The notes below the pieces were generated by a model that saw only the letters and a program-made list of their open reading frames with translations, searched no databases and was not told the DNA's origin. From contig NZ_KE150457.1 in assembly GCF_000411455.1 (NCBI RefSeq), forward strand, positions 1,142,023 to 1,206,022: a stretch of 64,000 nt of DNA, in the 5' to 3' direction. The stretch's first letter is position 1. Each line of letters starts with the position of its first letter. A program made the translations under genes and the position numbers. Below, one piece after another: positions 52,426-61,830 of this stretch. Source of the stretch: Microbacterium sp. oral taxon 186 str. F0373. Lineage in GTDB: Bacteria; Actinomycetota; Actinomycetes; Actinomycetales; Microbacteriaceae.

Positions 52426-53526
52426 ATGCGCCTGCTGTTCGACGCGCGGTACATCCGCACCGACTTCCACGACGGCATCAGCCGGTACTCGGCCGAGCTC
52501 GCCGCGGCCGTCGGCGGTGGCGCAGCCGCGCGGGGTGTGGAGGTCGTGTTCCTGATCCACGACGAGGCGCAGCGAGCTCTCCTGCCGGAGGGCGCACGTG
52601 TGCTGCGGATTCACGCGCCCACCGCGGTGCGCGAGCCGTTCACGGCACTGCTGCTGAACAGGTATCGCCCGGATGCCGTGTTCTCGCCGATGCAGACGAT
52701 CGGCGCGCTCGGGCGCCGCTTCGGACTGATCCTCACCCTGCACGACACGATCTACTACCGGCACCGGACGCCGCCGCGGAACCTGCCGTGGTACGTCCGG
52801 GTCGGCTGGCGGCTGTTCCATCTCTCTTACGTTCCGCAGCGGCTCACCCTCGATGCCGCCGATCTGGTCGCCACCGTCAGTGAGACGAGCGCGGCAGAGT
52901 TCGCCCGCGTGCGCTTGACGAAGCGACCCGTCGTCGTCATCCCGAACGCGCCGCAGCGCCTCGCCGAGCTGCTTCCGGCGGGTGAGCGTGTCGAGTCCGG
53001 TGCCGACAACCTCGTCTACATGGGCTCGTTCATGGGGTACAAGAACGTCGAGACCCTCATTCGGGCGATGGCGGAACTGCCCGGGCGGACGCTCCACCTG
53101 CTGTCGCGCATCTCGCCCGCTCGACGTGCCGAGCTCGAGCGCCTCATCGACGGTCGTGGGGGAGCGGTGCGCTTCCACAACGGCGTGACGGATGCCGAGT
53201 ATGCGGCGCTGCTCGCCGACCGTGCCGTGCTGGTCTCGGCATCCCTCGACGAGGGCTACGGCCTGCCGGTCGCCGAGGCGCTCGCGCTGGGTGTGCCCGC
53301 TGTCGTCACCGACATGCCGATCTTCCGCGAGGTCGCCGGTGACGGCGCGTTGTACGCGCCCGGCGTGGATGCCGCAGCCTTCGCCGCCGCGGTGCGCGAG
53401 CTGGACGATCCCGCGCGTCGCGACGCCGTGATCGCCGCGGGAGCGGTGCATATCGCGCGCTTCTCGTGGCAGCGCTCGGCCGACGTGCTGCTCGACGCGT
53501 TCGACCGCCTCCCGCGCCGGCGCTGA
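52426..53526 (+). CDS. GT4-type glycosyltransferase
   Basis: 366-aa GT-B glycosyltransferase. The N-terminal half has MRLLFDARYIRTDFHDGISRYSAEL and LILTLHDTIYYRHRTPPRNLPWYVRVGWRLFH (typical of GT4 enzymes for surface glycans); the C-terminal half has NLVYMGSFMGYKNVETLIRAM and the donor motif SASLDEGYGLPVAEALALGVPAVVTD. Probably works in the same pathway as the preceding gene, with which it is cotranscribed. Confidence 0.85.
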   Translation: MRLLFDARYIRTDFHDGISRYSAELAAAVGGGAAARGVEVVFLIHDEAQRALLPEGARVLRIHAPTAVREPFTALLLNRYRPDAVFSPMQTIGALGRRFGLILTLHDTIYYRHRTPPRNLPWYVRVGWRLFHLSYVPQRLTLDAADLVATVSETSAAEFARVRLTKRPVVVIPNAPQRLAELLPAGERVESGADNLVYMGSFMGYKNVETLIRAMAELPGRTLHLLSRISPARRAELERLIDGRGGAVRFHNGVTDAEYAALLADRAVLVSASLDEGYGLPVAEALALGVPAVVTDMPIFREVAGDGALYAPGVDAAAFAAAVRELDDPARRDAVIAAGAVHIARFSWQRSADVLLDAFDRLPRRR

Positions 53527-53548
53527 CACCCCGCCGGCCCCGGGTCCG

Positions 53549-53584
53549 CCGGTGGTCGAGGCAGGCGCGCCGCAGAGTCGAAAC
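53549..53584 (+). repeat. Dispersed intergenic repeat, degenerate copy
   Basis: Begins CCGGTGGTCGAGGCAGG and ends GCAGAGTCGAAAC. It aligns with the minus-strand reading of 9254-9288 over nearly its whole length (CCGGTnGTnGAG, then AGTCGAAAC). Confidence 0.5.
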
Positions 53585-53602
53585 AGCGTCAGGAACTGCA
53601 TC

Positions 53603-53653
53603 TTGACAGCGGCGGGCTCGGGGGTGTTGCATCGATCCAGTAAACACGTGCAA
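53603..53653 (+). promoter_or_regulatory. Promoter region of the alpha-glucan operon
   Basis: TTGACA at 53603-53608 is a good -35 with only weak -10 candidates near 53626-53632. TTGCA (53627-53631) and TGCAA (53649-53653) are complementary arms 17 nt apart, and AAACACGTGCAA lies within. These may be half-sites for the LacI regulator encoded at the end of the operon, though the spacing is longer than usual. Confidence 0.4.
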
Positions 53654-53704
53654 GCCTGGCGGCCGGTACGCACTCCGACAGCGATGTCGTAAGGAGTCCA
53701 CCGC

Positions 53705-55579
53705 ATGATCCGTGAAGACACCACCGTTCCGACGAAACGTCGAAAGGTGCTCGGCCTCGGGGCGATCGCCACCTTCGTGGCCGCTCTGCTCATCACCCCC
53801 GCGCTCAGTGCACCCGCCGCCGCCACCACCACGGTCCCGTCGCCCGGCCCGCTCGCGGAAGGCGACGTCATCTACCAGGTCCTCGTCGACCGCTTCTCCG
53901 ACGGCGACTCGACGAACAACAACCAGGGCACCGGCGAGTACAACCCGTCGGATCTCGGCTTCTACCACGGCGGAGACTGGAAGGGCCTCACCCAGAAGCT
54001 GGACTACATCGCCGGGCTCGGCGTGACGGCCATCTGGATCTCGCCGGTGTCGGAGCAACAGCCGTTGTCGCGCGACGGGCTGGAGGCCAGCTACCACGGC
54101 TACTTCACCAAGAACTTCGCCACGCCCAACCAGCACTTCGGCAGCACCGCAGAACTTCAGACCCTGATCGACACGGCGCACGCCAAAGGCCTGAAGATGA
54201 TCCTCGACGTCGTCCCGAACCACACAGCGGACTACCTCGCGGGTACGGCGACGACCTACTCCCCGAGCACCTACAAGCCCGCGTCGCCGCTGGACAACCC
54301 GGCCTATTTCCATCACAACGGCGACTGCCTGTTCAACGGCACAGAAACCCAGACGCAGATCGAGAACTGCGACCTGGGTGGACTCGACGATCTCGACCAG
54401 TCGAACCCCACGGTGTCGAACTACCTGATCAACACGTACAAGGACTGGGTCGACATGGGCTTCGACGGCATCCGTGTCGATGCCGCGCGCTCCATCCCCC
54501 AGTCGTGGCTGGCAAGTTTCCAGACGGCAATGGGCGTTCCCACGTTCGGTGAGGTCTTCGTCGGCGATGTCGACTACGTCGCGCCTTATCAGAACTACGA
54601 GTGGGGCGTCCTCGACTTCCCCTACTTCTTCGCCGCCCGCAGCGCCTTCGCCGCTGACACGAGCATGACGGGACTGAGCACCCTGTTCGCGCAGGACTAC
54701 AAGTACCAGAATCCGAACCGGCTCGAGACCTTCCTCGACAATCACGACCGGGCGCGCTTTCTGACCTGGGCGGACGACAACTATCAGCGCCTGCGCTCCT
54801 CGCTCACGTTCCTGCTGACCTCTCGCGGCGTGCCGGTGATCTACTACGGCACCGAGCAGGCCGATAACGGCAACGGAAATGCGAGTGAGGTGCCGATCGC
54901 CAACAAGGACAACCGCAAGGACATGTCCAGCTTCAGCCAGACCTCTCCGATCTACACGCACATCCAGCGTCTGACCGCGATCAAGAAGGCGTACCCGGCC
55001 CTGCAGGTCGGCACTCAGCGCGAGATGTGGGCGGACACCAACGTCTACGGGTTCTCGCGCCGGGTCGATTCCACGGGCGCGGAGGCCATCACGATCTCGT
55101 CCAACTCATGGAACACGCAGACCCGCACGATCCCGCTGCGCGCCGAGAGCTCGCTGCCCGTCGGCACGGTGCTCACGAACCTCATGAACACCTCCGACAC
55201 GGTCACGGTGACCGCCGGTGGCACCACGGGCAAGCAGATCACCGTGAGCCTCGGTGAGCACGAGTCGAAGGTGTACGCACCGGGGACGCCCGTATCGGCC
55301 TACGCGCCCGCCGCGCGCAACACGACGAAGATCCGCGTGCACTACAACACCGGGCTCGGCCACTCGATCGCGATCCGCGGCGACGCCTATCCCTTCACCT
55401 GGACCGCGGGTCGCGGCGCCAGGAACGTCGCCAGTGACGTGTGGGAGTTCGAACTCGAGCGCATCCCCGCAGGACAGACGTTCCAGTTCAAACCGCTGAT
55501 CGACGACGCGACCTGGTCCAGCGGAGGCAACTTCACCGGCACCGGCGGAAGCACGATCGACATCTATCCCACCTTCTGA
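53705..55579 (+). CDS. Secreted alpha-amylase family protein (GH13) with C-terminal starch-binding-like domain
   Basis: 624-aa extracellular GH13 enzyme. A long signal peptide (residues 1-38, ending LSAPAAATT) leads to the (beta/alpha)8 barrel: DVVPNHTADY, GFDGIRVDAARSIPQ (nucleophile Asp), GEVFVGDVDY (acid/base Glu) and FLDNHDRARFL. It is neopullulanase/cyclomaltodextrin-glucanotransferase-like in pattern (VIYQVLVDRFSDGD). The last 90 residues (KIRVHYNTGLGHSIAIRGD and FQFKPLIDDATW) form a beta-sandwich resembling a CBM. It starts external starch breakdown for the importer below. Confidence 0.92.
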   Translation: MIREDTTVPTKRRKVLGLGAIATFVAALLITPALSAPAAATTTVPSPGPLAEGDVIYQVLVDRFSDGDSTNNNQGTGEYNPSDLGFYHGGDWKGLTQKLDYIAGLGVTAIWISPVSEQQPLSRDGLEASYHGYFTKNFATPNQHFGSTAELQTLIDTAHAKGLKMILDVVPNHTADYLAGTATTYSPSTYKPASPLDNPAYFHHNGDCLFNGTETQTQIENCDLGGLDDLDQSNPTVSNYLINTYKDWVDMGFDGIRVDAARSIPQSWLASFQTAMGVPTFGEVFVGDVDYVAPYQNYEWGVLDFPYFFAARSAFAADTSMTGLSTLFAQDYKYQNPNRLETFLDNHDRARFLTWADDNYQRLRSSLTFLLTSRGVPVIYYGTEQADNGNGNASEVPIANKDNRKDMSSFSQTSPIYTHIQRLTAIKKAYPALQVGTQREMWADTNVYGFSRRVDSTGAEAITISSNSWNTQTRTIPLRAESSLPVGTVLTNLMNTSDTVTVTAGGTTGKQITVSLGEHESKVYAPGTPVSAYAPAARNTTKIRVHYNTGLGHSIAIRGDAYPFTWTAGRGARNVASDVWEFELERIPAGQTFQFKPLIDDATWSSGGNFTGTGGSTIDIYPTF

Positions 55580-55650
55580 GCGGAAGGACACAGCCGCCCG
55601 GGCGGTGCGGCCGCCATATGCGCCGCCCGGGCACCACCTCAGGAATCTCC

Positions 55651-57378
55651 ATGACTCTTCTCGAACCACGCGTCGTCACCGACACCGCCACTCCCACCCC
55701 TGCCTGGTGGCAGGGGGCCGTCGTCTACCAGGTGTACCTGCGGTCGTTCCGCGACAGCGACGGAGACGGCATCGGTGACCTCCGCGGACTCATCGCCGGT
55801 CTCACCGACATCGCCGCCCTCGGCTGCGACGCCATCTGGCTCAACCCCTGCTATGTCTCGCCCCAGGCTGATCACGGCTATGACATCGCGGACTACCGTG
55901 CGATCGACCCCACCTACGGCACGCTCGAGGATTTCGACGCGCTGGTGGCGCACGCCCATCGCCTCGGCATCCGCGTCCTCATGGACATGGTCGCCAACCA
56001 CTGCTCCGTCCGGCATGCCTGGTTCCAAGCGGCCCTGCGGGCGGGGCCGGGCAGCCGAGAGCGTCGACGCTTCCACTTCGCCGCCGGCGCCGGGCCTGAC
56101 GGCGAGCGCCCGCCCAACAACTGGCTGAGCGTGTTCGGCGGATCTGCGTGGACGCGCATCGTCGAAGCCGACGGGCAACCGGGCCAGTGGTACCTGCACT
56201 CGTTCGACTCCGCGCAACCCGACCTCAACTGGCGTGACCCCGTCGTTGCCGAGGACTTCCGCGACGTCATGCGGTTCTGGTTCGATCGCGGGGTCGACGG
56301 CTTCCGGATCGATGTCGCGCACGGCCACGTCAAAGCGCTGGGGCTGCCCGATTGGCCCGGAGCCGACGACGGCACCGGCGGTCACAATGCAGCGATGTGG
56401 GACCAGCCGGAAGTGCACGAGATCTACAGGGACTGGCGGGCGGTGGGCGATGCCTACCCCGACCCGAAGTACTTCGTCGGTGAGGTCTGGGTGCCTTCGG
56501 CGAGCCGACTCTCGGCCTACCTCAGACCGGACGAGCTGCATCAGGCGTTCAGCTTCGATCTCCTCGTCCAGCCGTGGGACGCGGCCCGCCTCCGGGAGGC
56601 GATCTCGACGGGGCTCGCCGCATCCGAGGGCCCGCCTGCCTGGACGCTGTCCAACCATGACGTGCACCGCACCGTCACCCGATATGGGCAGGCCCAGCTG
56701 CTGGACGCGGTCGATCCGTCAGACATGATCTCGGCGGCACGCCGCACCGGATCGGTCGACATCGCTCTGGGGTCTCGCCGCGCTGCCGCGGCGGTCGCGA
56801 TGCTGCTGGCGCTGCCCGGCGCCGTGTACCTCTATCAGGGCGAGGAGTTGGGGCTTCCGGAGGTCTTCGATCTGCCGCAGGCATCGCGACAGGACCCGAT
56901 CTGGCTCCGCTCCGAGGGCGCGGATCTTGGCCGAGACGGATGTCGCGTCCCGCTGCCCTGGACGAAGGACCCCGGCGACTTCGGCTTCGGAAGCGGGGCG
57001 AGCGCCACCTGGCTTCCGCAGCCGGCGTGGTTCGGAGCCTACGCGCGAGCGGCGCAGGACGTGGACCCCGATTCGATGCTCTCGCTCTACCGCACGCTTC
57101 TCCGGCGGCGCCGCGAACGGTTTGCGCCGACCGACCCGCTCCTCTGGCTCGAGACCGGCGTGAGTAACGTGCTCGCGTTCCAACGCGGTTGCACGCTGTG
57201 CGTCGTCAACACGGGGCCGGACGCTTTCGTCGTCCCCGAGATCTGGCCCACCGGCGAGCGCATCCTCGCCACGGCTCCGGCCGCACCAGACAACGTTGCC
57301 TCGGACAGCACGGCCTGGTACGCGCTGCCCGTGCGCTCGCCGGCTACGTCCGATTCGACCTCCCCCGAACACCACTGA
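55651..57378 (+). CDS. Alpha-glucosidase / oligo-1,6-glucosidase (GH13)
   Basis: 575-aa cytoplasmic GH13 enzyme of the oligo-1,6-glucosidase/alpha-glucosidase subgroup. Motifs are GAVVYQVYLRSFRDSDGDGIGDLRGL, DMVANHCSVRHAWF, GFRIDVAHGHVKAL (nucleophile), YFVGEVWVPSA (acid/base) and SNHDVHRTVTRYG. No signal peptide is seen. It would release glucose from imported maltodextrins. ATG at 55651 follows CAGGAATCTCC, a weak ribosome site, 71 bp after the amylase gene. Confidence 0.9.
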   Translation: MTLLEPRVVTDTATPTPAWWQGAVVYQVYLRSFRDSDGDGIGDLRGLIAGLTDIAALGCDAIWLNPCYVSPQADHGYDIADYRAIDPTYGTLEDFDALVAHAHRLGIRVLMDMVANHCSVRHAWFQAALRAGPGSRERRRFHFAAGAGPDGERPPNNWLSVFGGSAWTRIVEADGQPGQWYLHSFDSAQPDLNWRDPVVAEDFRDVMRFWFDRGVDGFRIDVAHGHVKALGLPDWPGADDGTGGHNAAMWDQPEVHEIYRDWRAVGDAYPDPKYFVGEVWVPSASRLSAYLRPDELHQAFSFDLLVQPWDAARLREAISTGLAASEGPPAWTLSNHDVHRTVTRYGQAQLLDAVDPSDMISAARRTGSVDIALGSRRAAAAVAMLLALPGAVYLYQGEELGLPEVFDLPQASRQDPIWLRSEGADLGRDGCRVPLPWTKDPGDFGFGSGASATWLPQPAWFGAYARAAQDVDPDSMLSLYRTLLRRRRERFAPTDPLLWLETGVSNVLAFQRGCTLCVVNTGPDAFVVPEIWPTGERILATAPAAPDNVASDSTAWYALPVRSPATSDSTSPEHH

Positions 57379-57399
57379 GAACACCACCCGATTGGAGCA

Positions 57400-58668
57400 A
57401 TGATGCACCGCAGAATGACCGCCGCACTCGCCGTGGGGGTGGCCGGCACCCTCGCCTTCGCCGGCTGTTCCTCGTCGACCGGCGCGGCCACCGACACCAC
57501 CACCGTGACGATCTGGCACTACTGGGACGGCACGAACGCCGACACCTTCGATGCCATGGTCGATTCCTACAACGCCTCTCATCCAGGTGTGAAGATCGTC
57601 ACCACGAACGTCCCAAACGCCGACTTCCTCACCAAGCTCCGGGCGTCCGCGACCTCGAAGACGCTTCCCGATGTCGCAATCGGCGATCTCGTCTGGGTCC
57701 CGCAGATCGCGCAGATCGGATCGCTTGCGAATCTGTCCACTCTCCTGCCCGCCGACACGCTCTCGGACATCAATCCGGCGCTCACCGGCTTCGGCACGAT
57801 CGACGGGTCGCAGGTATCCGTTCCTGTCTCGGCCAACAACCTCGGCTACATGTACAACAAGACCCTCTTCCAGAAGGCGGGCCTCGATCCGGACAAGCCC
57901 CCGACCACGTGGGATGAGCTCAAGGCTGACGCGAAGAAGATCCTCGACGCCACCGGCATGCCCGGGTACGACCTGTATACGCAGGCCGGCGACAACGGCG
58001 AGGGTCTGACCTGGAACTTCCAGGTCAACCTGTGGCAGGCGGGCGGCGAGTTCCTCACTGCCGACAACTCGGCGGCGGCCTTCAACACCCCAGAGGGTGC
58101 GAAGGCCCTGCAGTACTGGGTCGATCTGATCTCCTCCGGCGCCAGCCCCTACGCCCGGTGGGGCGAGTTCGAGAAGGGGCAGGGTGGGTCCGCGCAGGAG
58201 GGCTCGTGGATGGTCGGCATCTGGGCCGCCGACCCGCCGTTCGAGTTCGGCGCCGCGCAGGTGCCGTATCCGAAGGATGGTGCCCCGGCGACCAATCTCG
58301 GCGGCGAGCAGGCGATGGTCTTCCAGAACTCCGACGCCAAGACGAAGGCGGCGGCCGACTTCCTGGGATGGTTCCTCCAGCCCGCGCAGGTCACCGATTG
58401 GAGCGAGAAGACCGGCATGCTCCCCGTGCTGAACTCGGTAGCCACGGGCTCGGATTACCTCGGCTGGGTGGATAAGACTCAGCCCCTGCTGCGACCGTTC
58501 GTCGAGCAGATGGCTGTCGCTCACGCCCGGCCCAATACGCCCCTCTACCCCCAGATCTCGCTCGCGTTCGCGCAGCAGATCGAGAAGGCGCTCGCGGGCG
58601 AGGCGACGGTGTCGGACGCGTTGGCAGCGGCAGAGAAAGCCGTCAACGCCGTCATCGCAAAGGGCTGA
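57400..58668 (+). CDS. Maltose-type ABC transporter substrate-binding lipoprotein
   Basis: 422-aa solute-binding protein of family 1 (SBP_bac_1). A lipobox (AFAGCSSS) ends the signal peptide. Landmarks are VTIWHYWDGTNADTFDAMV at the mature start, ALTGFGTIDGSQVSVPVSANNLGYMYNKTLFQKAG and the aromatic ligand region SWMVGIWAADPPFEF. It would hand maltodextrins to the two permeases that follow. Two ATG codons (57400, 57403) follow TTGGAGC. The gene lies 21 bp after the glucosidase. Confidence 0.9.
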   Translation: MMHRRMTAALAVGVAGTLAFAGCSSSTGAATDTTTVTIWHYWDGTNADTFDAMVDSYNASHPGVKIVTTNVPNADFLTKLRASATSKTLPDVAIGDLVWVPQIAQIGSLANLSTLLPADTLSDINPALTGFGTIDGSQVSVPVSANNLGYMYNKTLFQKAGLDPDKPPTTWDELKADAKKILDATGMPGYDLYTQAGDNGEGLTWNFQVNLWQAGGEFLTADNSAAAFNTPEGAKALQYWVDLISSGASPYARWGEFEKGQGGSAQEGSWMVGIWAADPPFEFGAAQVPYPKDGAPATNLGGEQAMVFQNSDAKTKAAADFLGWFLQPAQVTDWSEKTGMLPVLNSVATGSDYLGWVDKTQPLLRPFVEQMAVAHARPNTPLYPQISLAFAQQIEKALAGEATVSDALAAAEKAVNAVIAKG

Positions 58669-58676
58669 GAGCTGCG

Positions 58677-59621
58677 GTGACGATCACGACCCGAGGGACC
58701 CGTCCGACGTCTGCGACGTCGGGCGGGTCCCACCCCCGCGTCAGGCATCGCTACGACCGCGAGCAGGTGTTCACGGCGGCGCTGTTTCTCGCGCCCGCCC
58801 TCGTCGTGTTGGCGATCTTCGTCCTCTACCCGATCGTTTCGGCCGGGTACATCAGTCTCACGGCCTGGAACGGCTTCGACCCCACGAAGGAGTTCATCGG
58901 TGTCGGCAACTACCTCCGGCTGTCGCAGGATCCCGAGTTCTGGAACAGCCTCTTCGTCACCGTGCTCTACGCGACGGGCGTCTGCGTCCTGAGCGTCGTC
59001 ACGGGGCTCGCGGTGGCCCTGCTGCTCGACGCGCCCTTGCGCGGGCGCGGTCTCTACCGGGGGATCTACTTCCTTCCGGCGGTCACGTCTTCGGTCGCGG
59101 CCGCCATCGTCTGGCGCTATATGCTCGACCCGTCGGGCTTCGTCAATGCGCTCCTTGCTCAGATCGGCATCGACGGGCCGGACTGGTTGCAGGACCGCTG
59201 GCTCGCGTTGGGGGCACTCACCCTGTTGACGGTCTGGAAGAACATCGGGTTCAACGCGGTGTTGTATCTGACGGCGATGCAGGCCCTCCCACACGGCATT
59301 TACGAGGCCGCACAGCTGGACGGTGCGTCGGCACGACAGCGGCTGCGGTTCCTGACGATTCCGCTGCTGTCGCCCATGACGTTCTTCGTGGTGGTCCAGG
59401 CGCTCATCACCAGCTTCCAAGCGTTCGACCTGGTCTACGTCCTCACCGAAGGTGGCCCGCGCGGCGGCACGGACGTGCTGGGGATGTTCATGTACCGCAC
59501 GGCATTCCGGCTCGGGGACTTCGGCTACGGCACAGCTATCGCGTTCGTGACGCTGCTGCTCGTGCTCGGGGTGACCCTCGTGCAGTGGCGGGTCAGCGGC
59601 TCGGGGAAGGACACGCGATGA
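58677..59621 (+). CDS. Maltose-type ABC transporter permease, MalF/UgpA class
   Basis: 314-aa membrane protein with six predicted helices. The EAA loop is GIYEAAQLDGASARQRLRFLTIPLLSP near residues 206-232, which docks the ATPase. FTAALFLAPALVVLAIFVLYPIVSAGYISLTAWNGF at the start is typical of the MalF/UgpA class. It starts with GTG 8 bp after the binding-protein stop. No ATPase gene lies in the cluster, so a shared MsiK/MalK-type ATPase is expected elsewhere, as is normal in actinobacteria. Confidence 0.92.
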   Translation: MTITTRGTRPTSATSGGSHPRVRHRYDREQVFTAALFLAPALVVLAIFVLYPIVSAGYISLTAWNGFDPTKEFIGVGNYLRLSQDPEFWNSLFVTVLYATGVCVLSVVTGLAVALLLDAPLRGRGLYRGIYFLPAVTSSVAAAIVWRYMLDPSGFVNALLAQIGIDGPDWLQDRWLALGALTLLTVWKNIGFNAVLYLTAMQALPHGIYEAAQLDGASARQRLRFLTIPLLSPMTFFVVVQALITSFQAFDLVYVLTEGGPRGGTDVLGMFMYRTAFRLGDFGYGTAIAFVTLLLVLGVTLVQWRVSGSGKDTR

Positions 59622-60439
59622 GGCAATCGCTCGGTGTACGCGCGGCGCGCCACATCGTCCTGGTTCTGGGAGCCGTGGTCGTGGTCGTCCCGTTCCTGTG
59701 GATGTTCACGACTTCGCTACTCAGTCGTGCGGAGACCTACACCAACACATCGATCCTGCCGACTTCGTGGCACTGGGAGAACTACGTCAGAGCCTGGCAG
59801 GCTGCGCCGTTCGCCCAGTACTACCTCAACAGCATCATCATGACCGTGGGCATCGTGCTCGGACACCTCGTCCTCGACGCGCTCGCGGCCTATGCGTTCG
59901 CGCGCCTGCGTTTCCCGCTACGCAATTCGCTCTTCGTGGTCCTGCTCGCGATGCTGCTGATCCCGACGTTCGTGACCGTGATCCCCGCGTACGCCATCGT
60001 GGCCGATCTTGGATGGATCGACTCGTACGCCGGATTGATCGTGCCGCGCCTGGCCGACGTGTTCGGCATCGTGCTGCTGCGCCAGTACTTCTCGACGATT
60101 CCGACCGAGCTCGAGGATGCCGCGCGCATCGATGGCTGCAGCCGGATCGGCACCTTCTTCCGCATCATCGTGCCACTGTCGAGGCCCGCGTTCGCCACCC
60201 TCGCGATCTTCAGTTTCCTCTTCGCGTGGAACGACTTCCTCTGGCCGCTGCTCGTCACCAACACCGATGACTTCCGCACGATCCAGATCGGGCTCTCGTC
60301 GTTCGTCGGTCGCTACGGCACGAGCTGGAACTATCTGATGGCCGGCACGTTGACGGCGACGATCCCGGCCATCGTGGTGTTCCTCGTCTTCCAGCGCGCG
60401 CTCGTTCGCGGCATCTCCACCACCGGATTGAAGGATTGA
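59618..60439 (+). CDS. Maltose-type ABC transporter permease, MalG/UgpE class
   Basis: 273-aa membrane protein. The EAA loop is IPTELEDAARIDGCSRIGTFFRIIVPLSRPA near residue 168, and the N-terminus VVVVPFLWMFTTSLLSRAETY is typical of MalG. The ATG overlaps the preceding stop (ATGA), and the stop overlaps the next gene's possible TTG start. It pairs with the MalF-class protein. Confidence 0.92.
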   Translation: MRQSLGVRAARHIVLVLGAVVVVVPFLWMFTTSLLSRAETYTNTSILPTSWHWENYVRAWQAAPFAQYYLNSIIMTVGIVLGHLVLDALAAYAFARLRFPLRNSLFVVLLAMLLIPTFVTVIPAYAIVADLGWIDSYAGLIVPRLADVFGIVLLRQYFSTIPTELEDAARIDGCSRIGTFFRIIVPLSRPAFATLAIFSFLFAWNDFLWPLLVTNTDDFRTIQIGLSSFVGRYGTSWNYLMAGTLTATIPAIVVFLVFQRALVRGISTTGLKD

Positions 60440-60441
60440 CC

Positions 60442-61830
60442 ATGCCCGCTCCCGATTGGCTCGCCGATGCCGTCTTCTACCAGATCTTCCCCGACCGCTT
60501 CGCCAACGCGGATCCGTCGCTGAACCCGCCGGACGTGGTGGCCTGGGATGCCGAGCCGACGCGCGACAACTTCTTCGGGGGGGATCTTGCCGGCATCCGC
60601 GCACGCCTGGATCACATCGCCGCAGTGGGAGCGAACGCGATCTACCTCACGCCGATCTTCGAGGCAGGTACCAACCATCGCTACGACGCGGTCGACTACT
60701 TTCGTATCGACCATCGTCTCGGCGACCTCGATGCGTTCCGATCGCTCATCGACGATGCTCACGCGCGCGGCATCCGCGTCGTGCTCGATGCCGTGCTCAA
60801 CCATTGCGGCGACGGACACTGGGCATTCCGTGACGTCGTCGAGCGTGAGGCGGCCTCCCCTTACGTGAACTGGTTCTCCGTCGAAGGCTTTCCGGTGAAC
60901 GTCGAGGAGGGCAACCCCAACTACCGCACGTGCTCCGGCTGCTGGTACCTCCCCAAGTGGAACGCCTACAACCCCGAGGTGCGCGCGCACCACGGCGATG
61001 TGGCGCGCTACTGGATCGACCAGGGAATCGACGGGTGGAGGCTCGATGTCCCCTACTTCATCAACCAGAGCTTCTGGCGCGAATTCCACCGGATCGTGAA
61101 GGACCGCGATGATGACCTCTACATCGTCGCGGAGGAGTGGCGCGAGCCCGAGCAGTGGCTCACGGGTGACCTCGCTGACGGGACCATGAACTACACCCTG
61201 CGCGACCTGGTGCTCGGCTTCACCGCGGATCGTACGATCGACGGCTTCGCGTTCGCGGAGGGAATGAACCGCCTGCGCGCTCGCATCCCGGAGGGATTCC
61301 ATCGCGGAATGCTCAACCTGCTCGGCAGCCACGACACGGAACGCCTGCTGACGCGACACGGCGATGACGAGCAGTCGACTCTCGCTGCATTCACGCTGTT
61401 GTTCGCCGCCGAGGGAGCGCCCATGGTCTATTACGGCGACGAGGTCGGCATGCGCGGGCAGAACGATCCGGGATGCCGAGCGGGCATGGTGTGGGATCGC
61501 GAGCGCTGGTCGACGGCCCTGTACGAGGGTGTCCGTGCGCTTGCGCGACGGCGAGCGCAGTGGCCGGCGCTGCGTCGCGGAACGCAGCAGGTATCAGCGC
61601 TGGATGCCGACACCGTTCTCGTGTCGCGTCTCTGGGAGGATGAGCAGGTGGTGGCGATCGTGCATCGGGGGCAGGGCATCGACGTCGACCCGGCGACGCA
61701 CGCCGAGCTGCGCGGAGATCAGGACTGGACGGTCGTCGACGTCGACGGAGACGTCTCGGCCCGGAACTGGCGCATTCGCGCCGGCGGCGCGCTGATGGCA
61801 CGCCGCCCATTCGGCGGGGCCGGCGCATGA
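60442..61830 (+). CDS. Neopullulanase/cyclomaltodextrinase-like GH13 enzyme
   Basis: 462-aa cytoplasmic GH13 hydrolase. It opens directly with the barrel (WLADAVFYQIFPDRFANADP), so the N-terminal dimerisation domain of true neopullulanases is missing. Catalytic motifs are LDAVLNHCGDGHW, GWRLDVPYFINQSFW (nucleophile), YIVAEEWREPEQWL (acid/base) and LLGSHDTERLLTRHG. Cys pair CSGCW lies in the barrel. ATG at 60442 follows GAAGGA; TTG at 60436, overlapping the permease stop, is also possible. Confidence 0.88.
   Translation: MPAPDWLADAVFYQIFPDRFANADPSLNPPDVVAWDAEPTRDNFFGGDLAGIRARLDHIAAVGANAIYLTPIFEAGTNHRYDAVDYFRIDHRLGDLDAFRSLIDDAHARGIRVVLDAVLNHCGDGHWAFRDVVEREAASPYVNWFSVEGFPVNVEEGNPNYRTCSGCWYLPKWNAYNPEVRAHHGDVARYWIDQGIDGWRLDVPYFINQSFWREFHRIVKDRDDDLYIVAEEWREPEQWLTGDLADGTMNYTLRDLVLGFTADRTIDGFAFAEGMNRLRARIPEGFHRGMLNLLGSHDTERLLTRHGDDEQSTLAAFTLLFAAEGAPMVYYGDEVGMRGQNDPGCRAGMVWDRERWSTALYEGVRALARRRAQWPALRRGTQQVSALDADTVLVSRLWEDEQVVAIVHRGQGIDVDPATHAELRGDQDWTVVDVDGDVSARNWRIRAGGALMARRPFGGAGA

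Noticed and set aside
53627..53653. TTGCA-N17-TGCAA as a firm LacI operator
   Set aside because: The spacing is too long for a typical LacI dyad and the arms are short; listed only as a candidate inside the promoter region.
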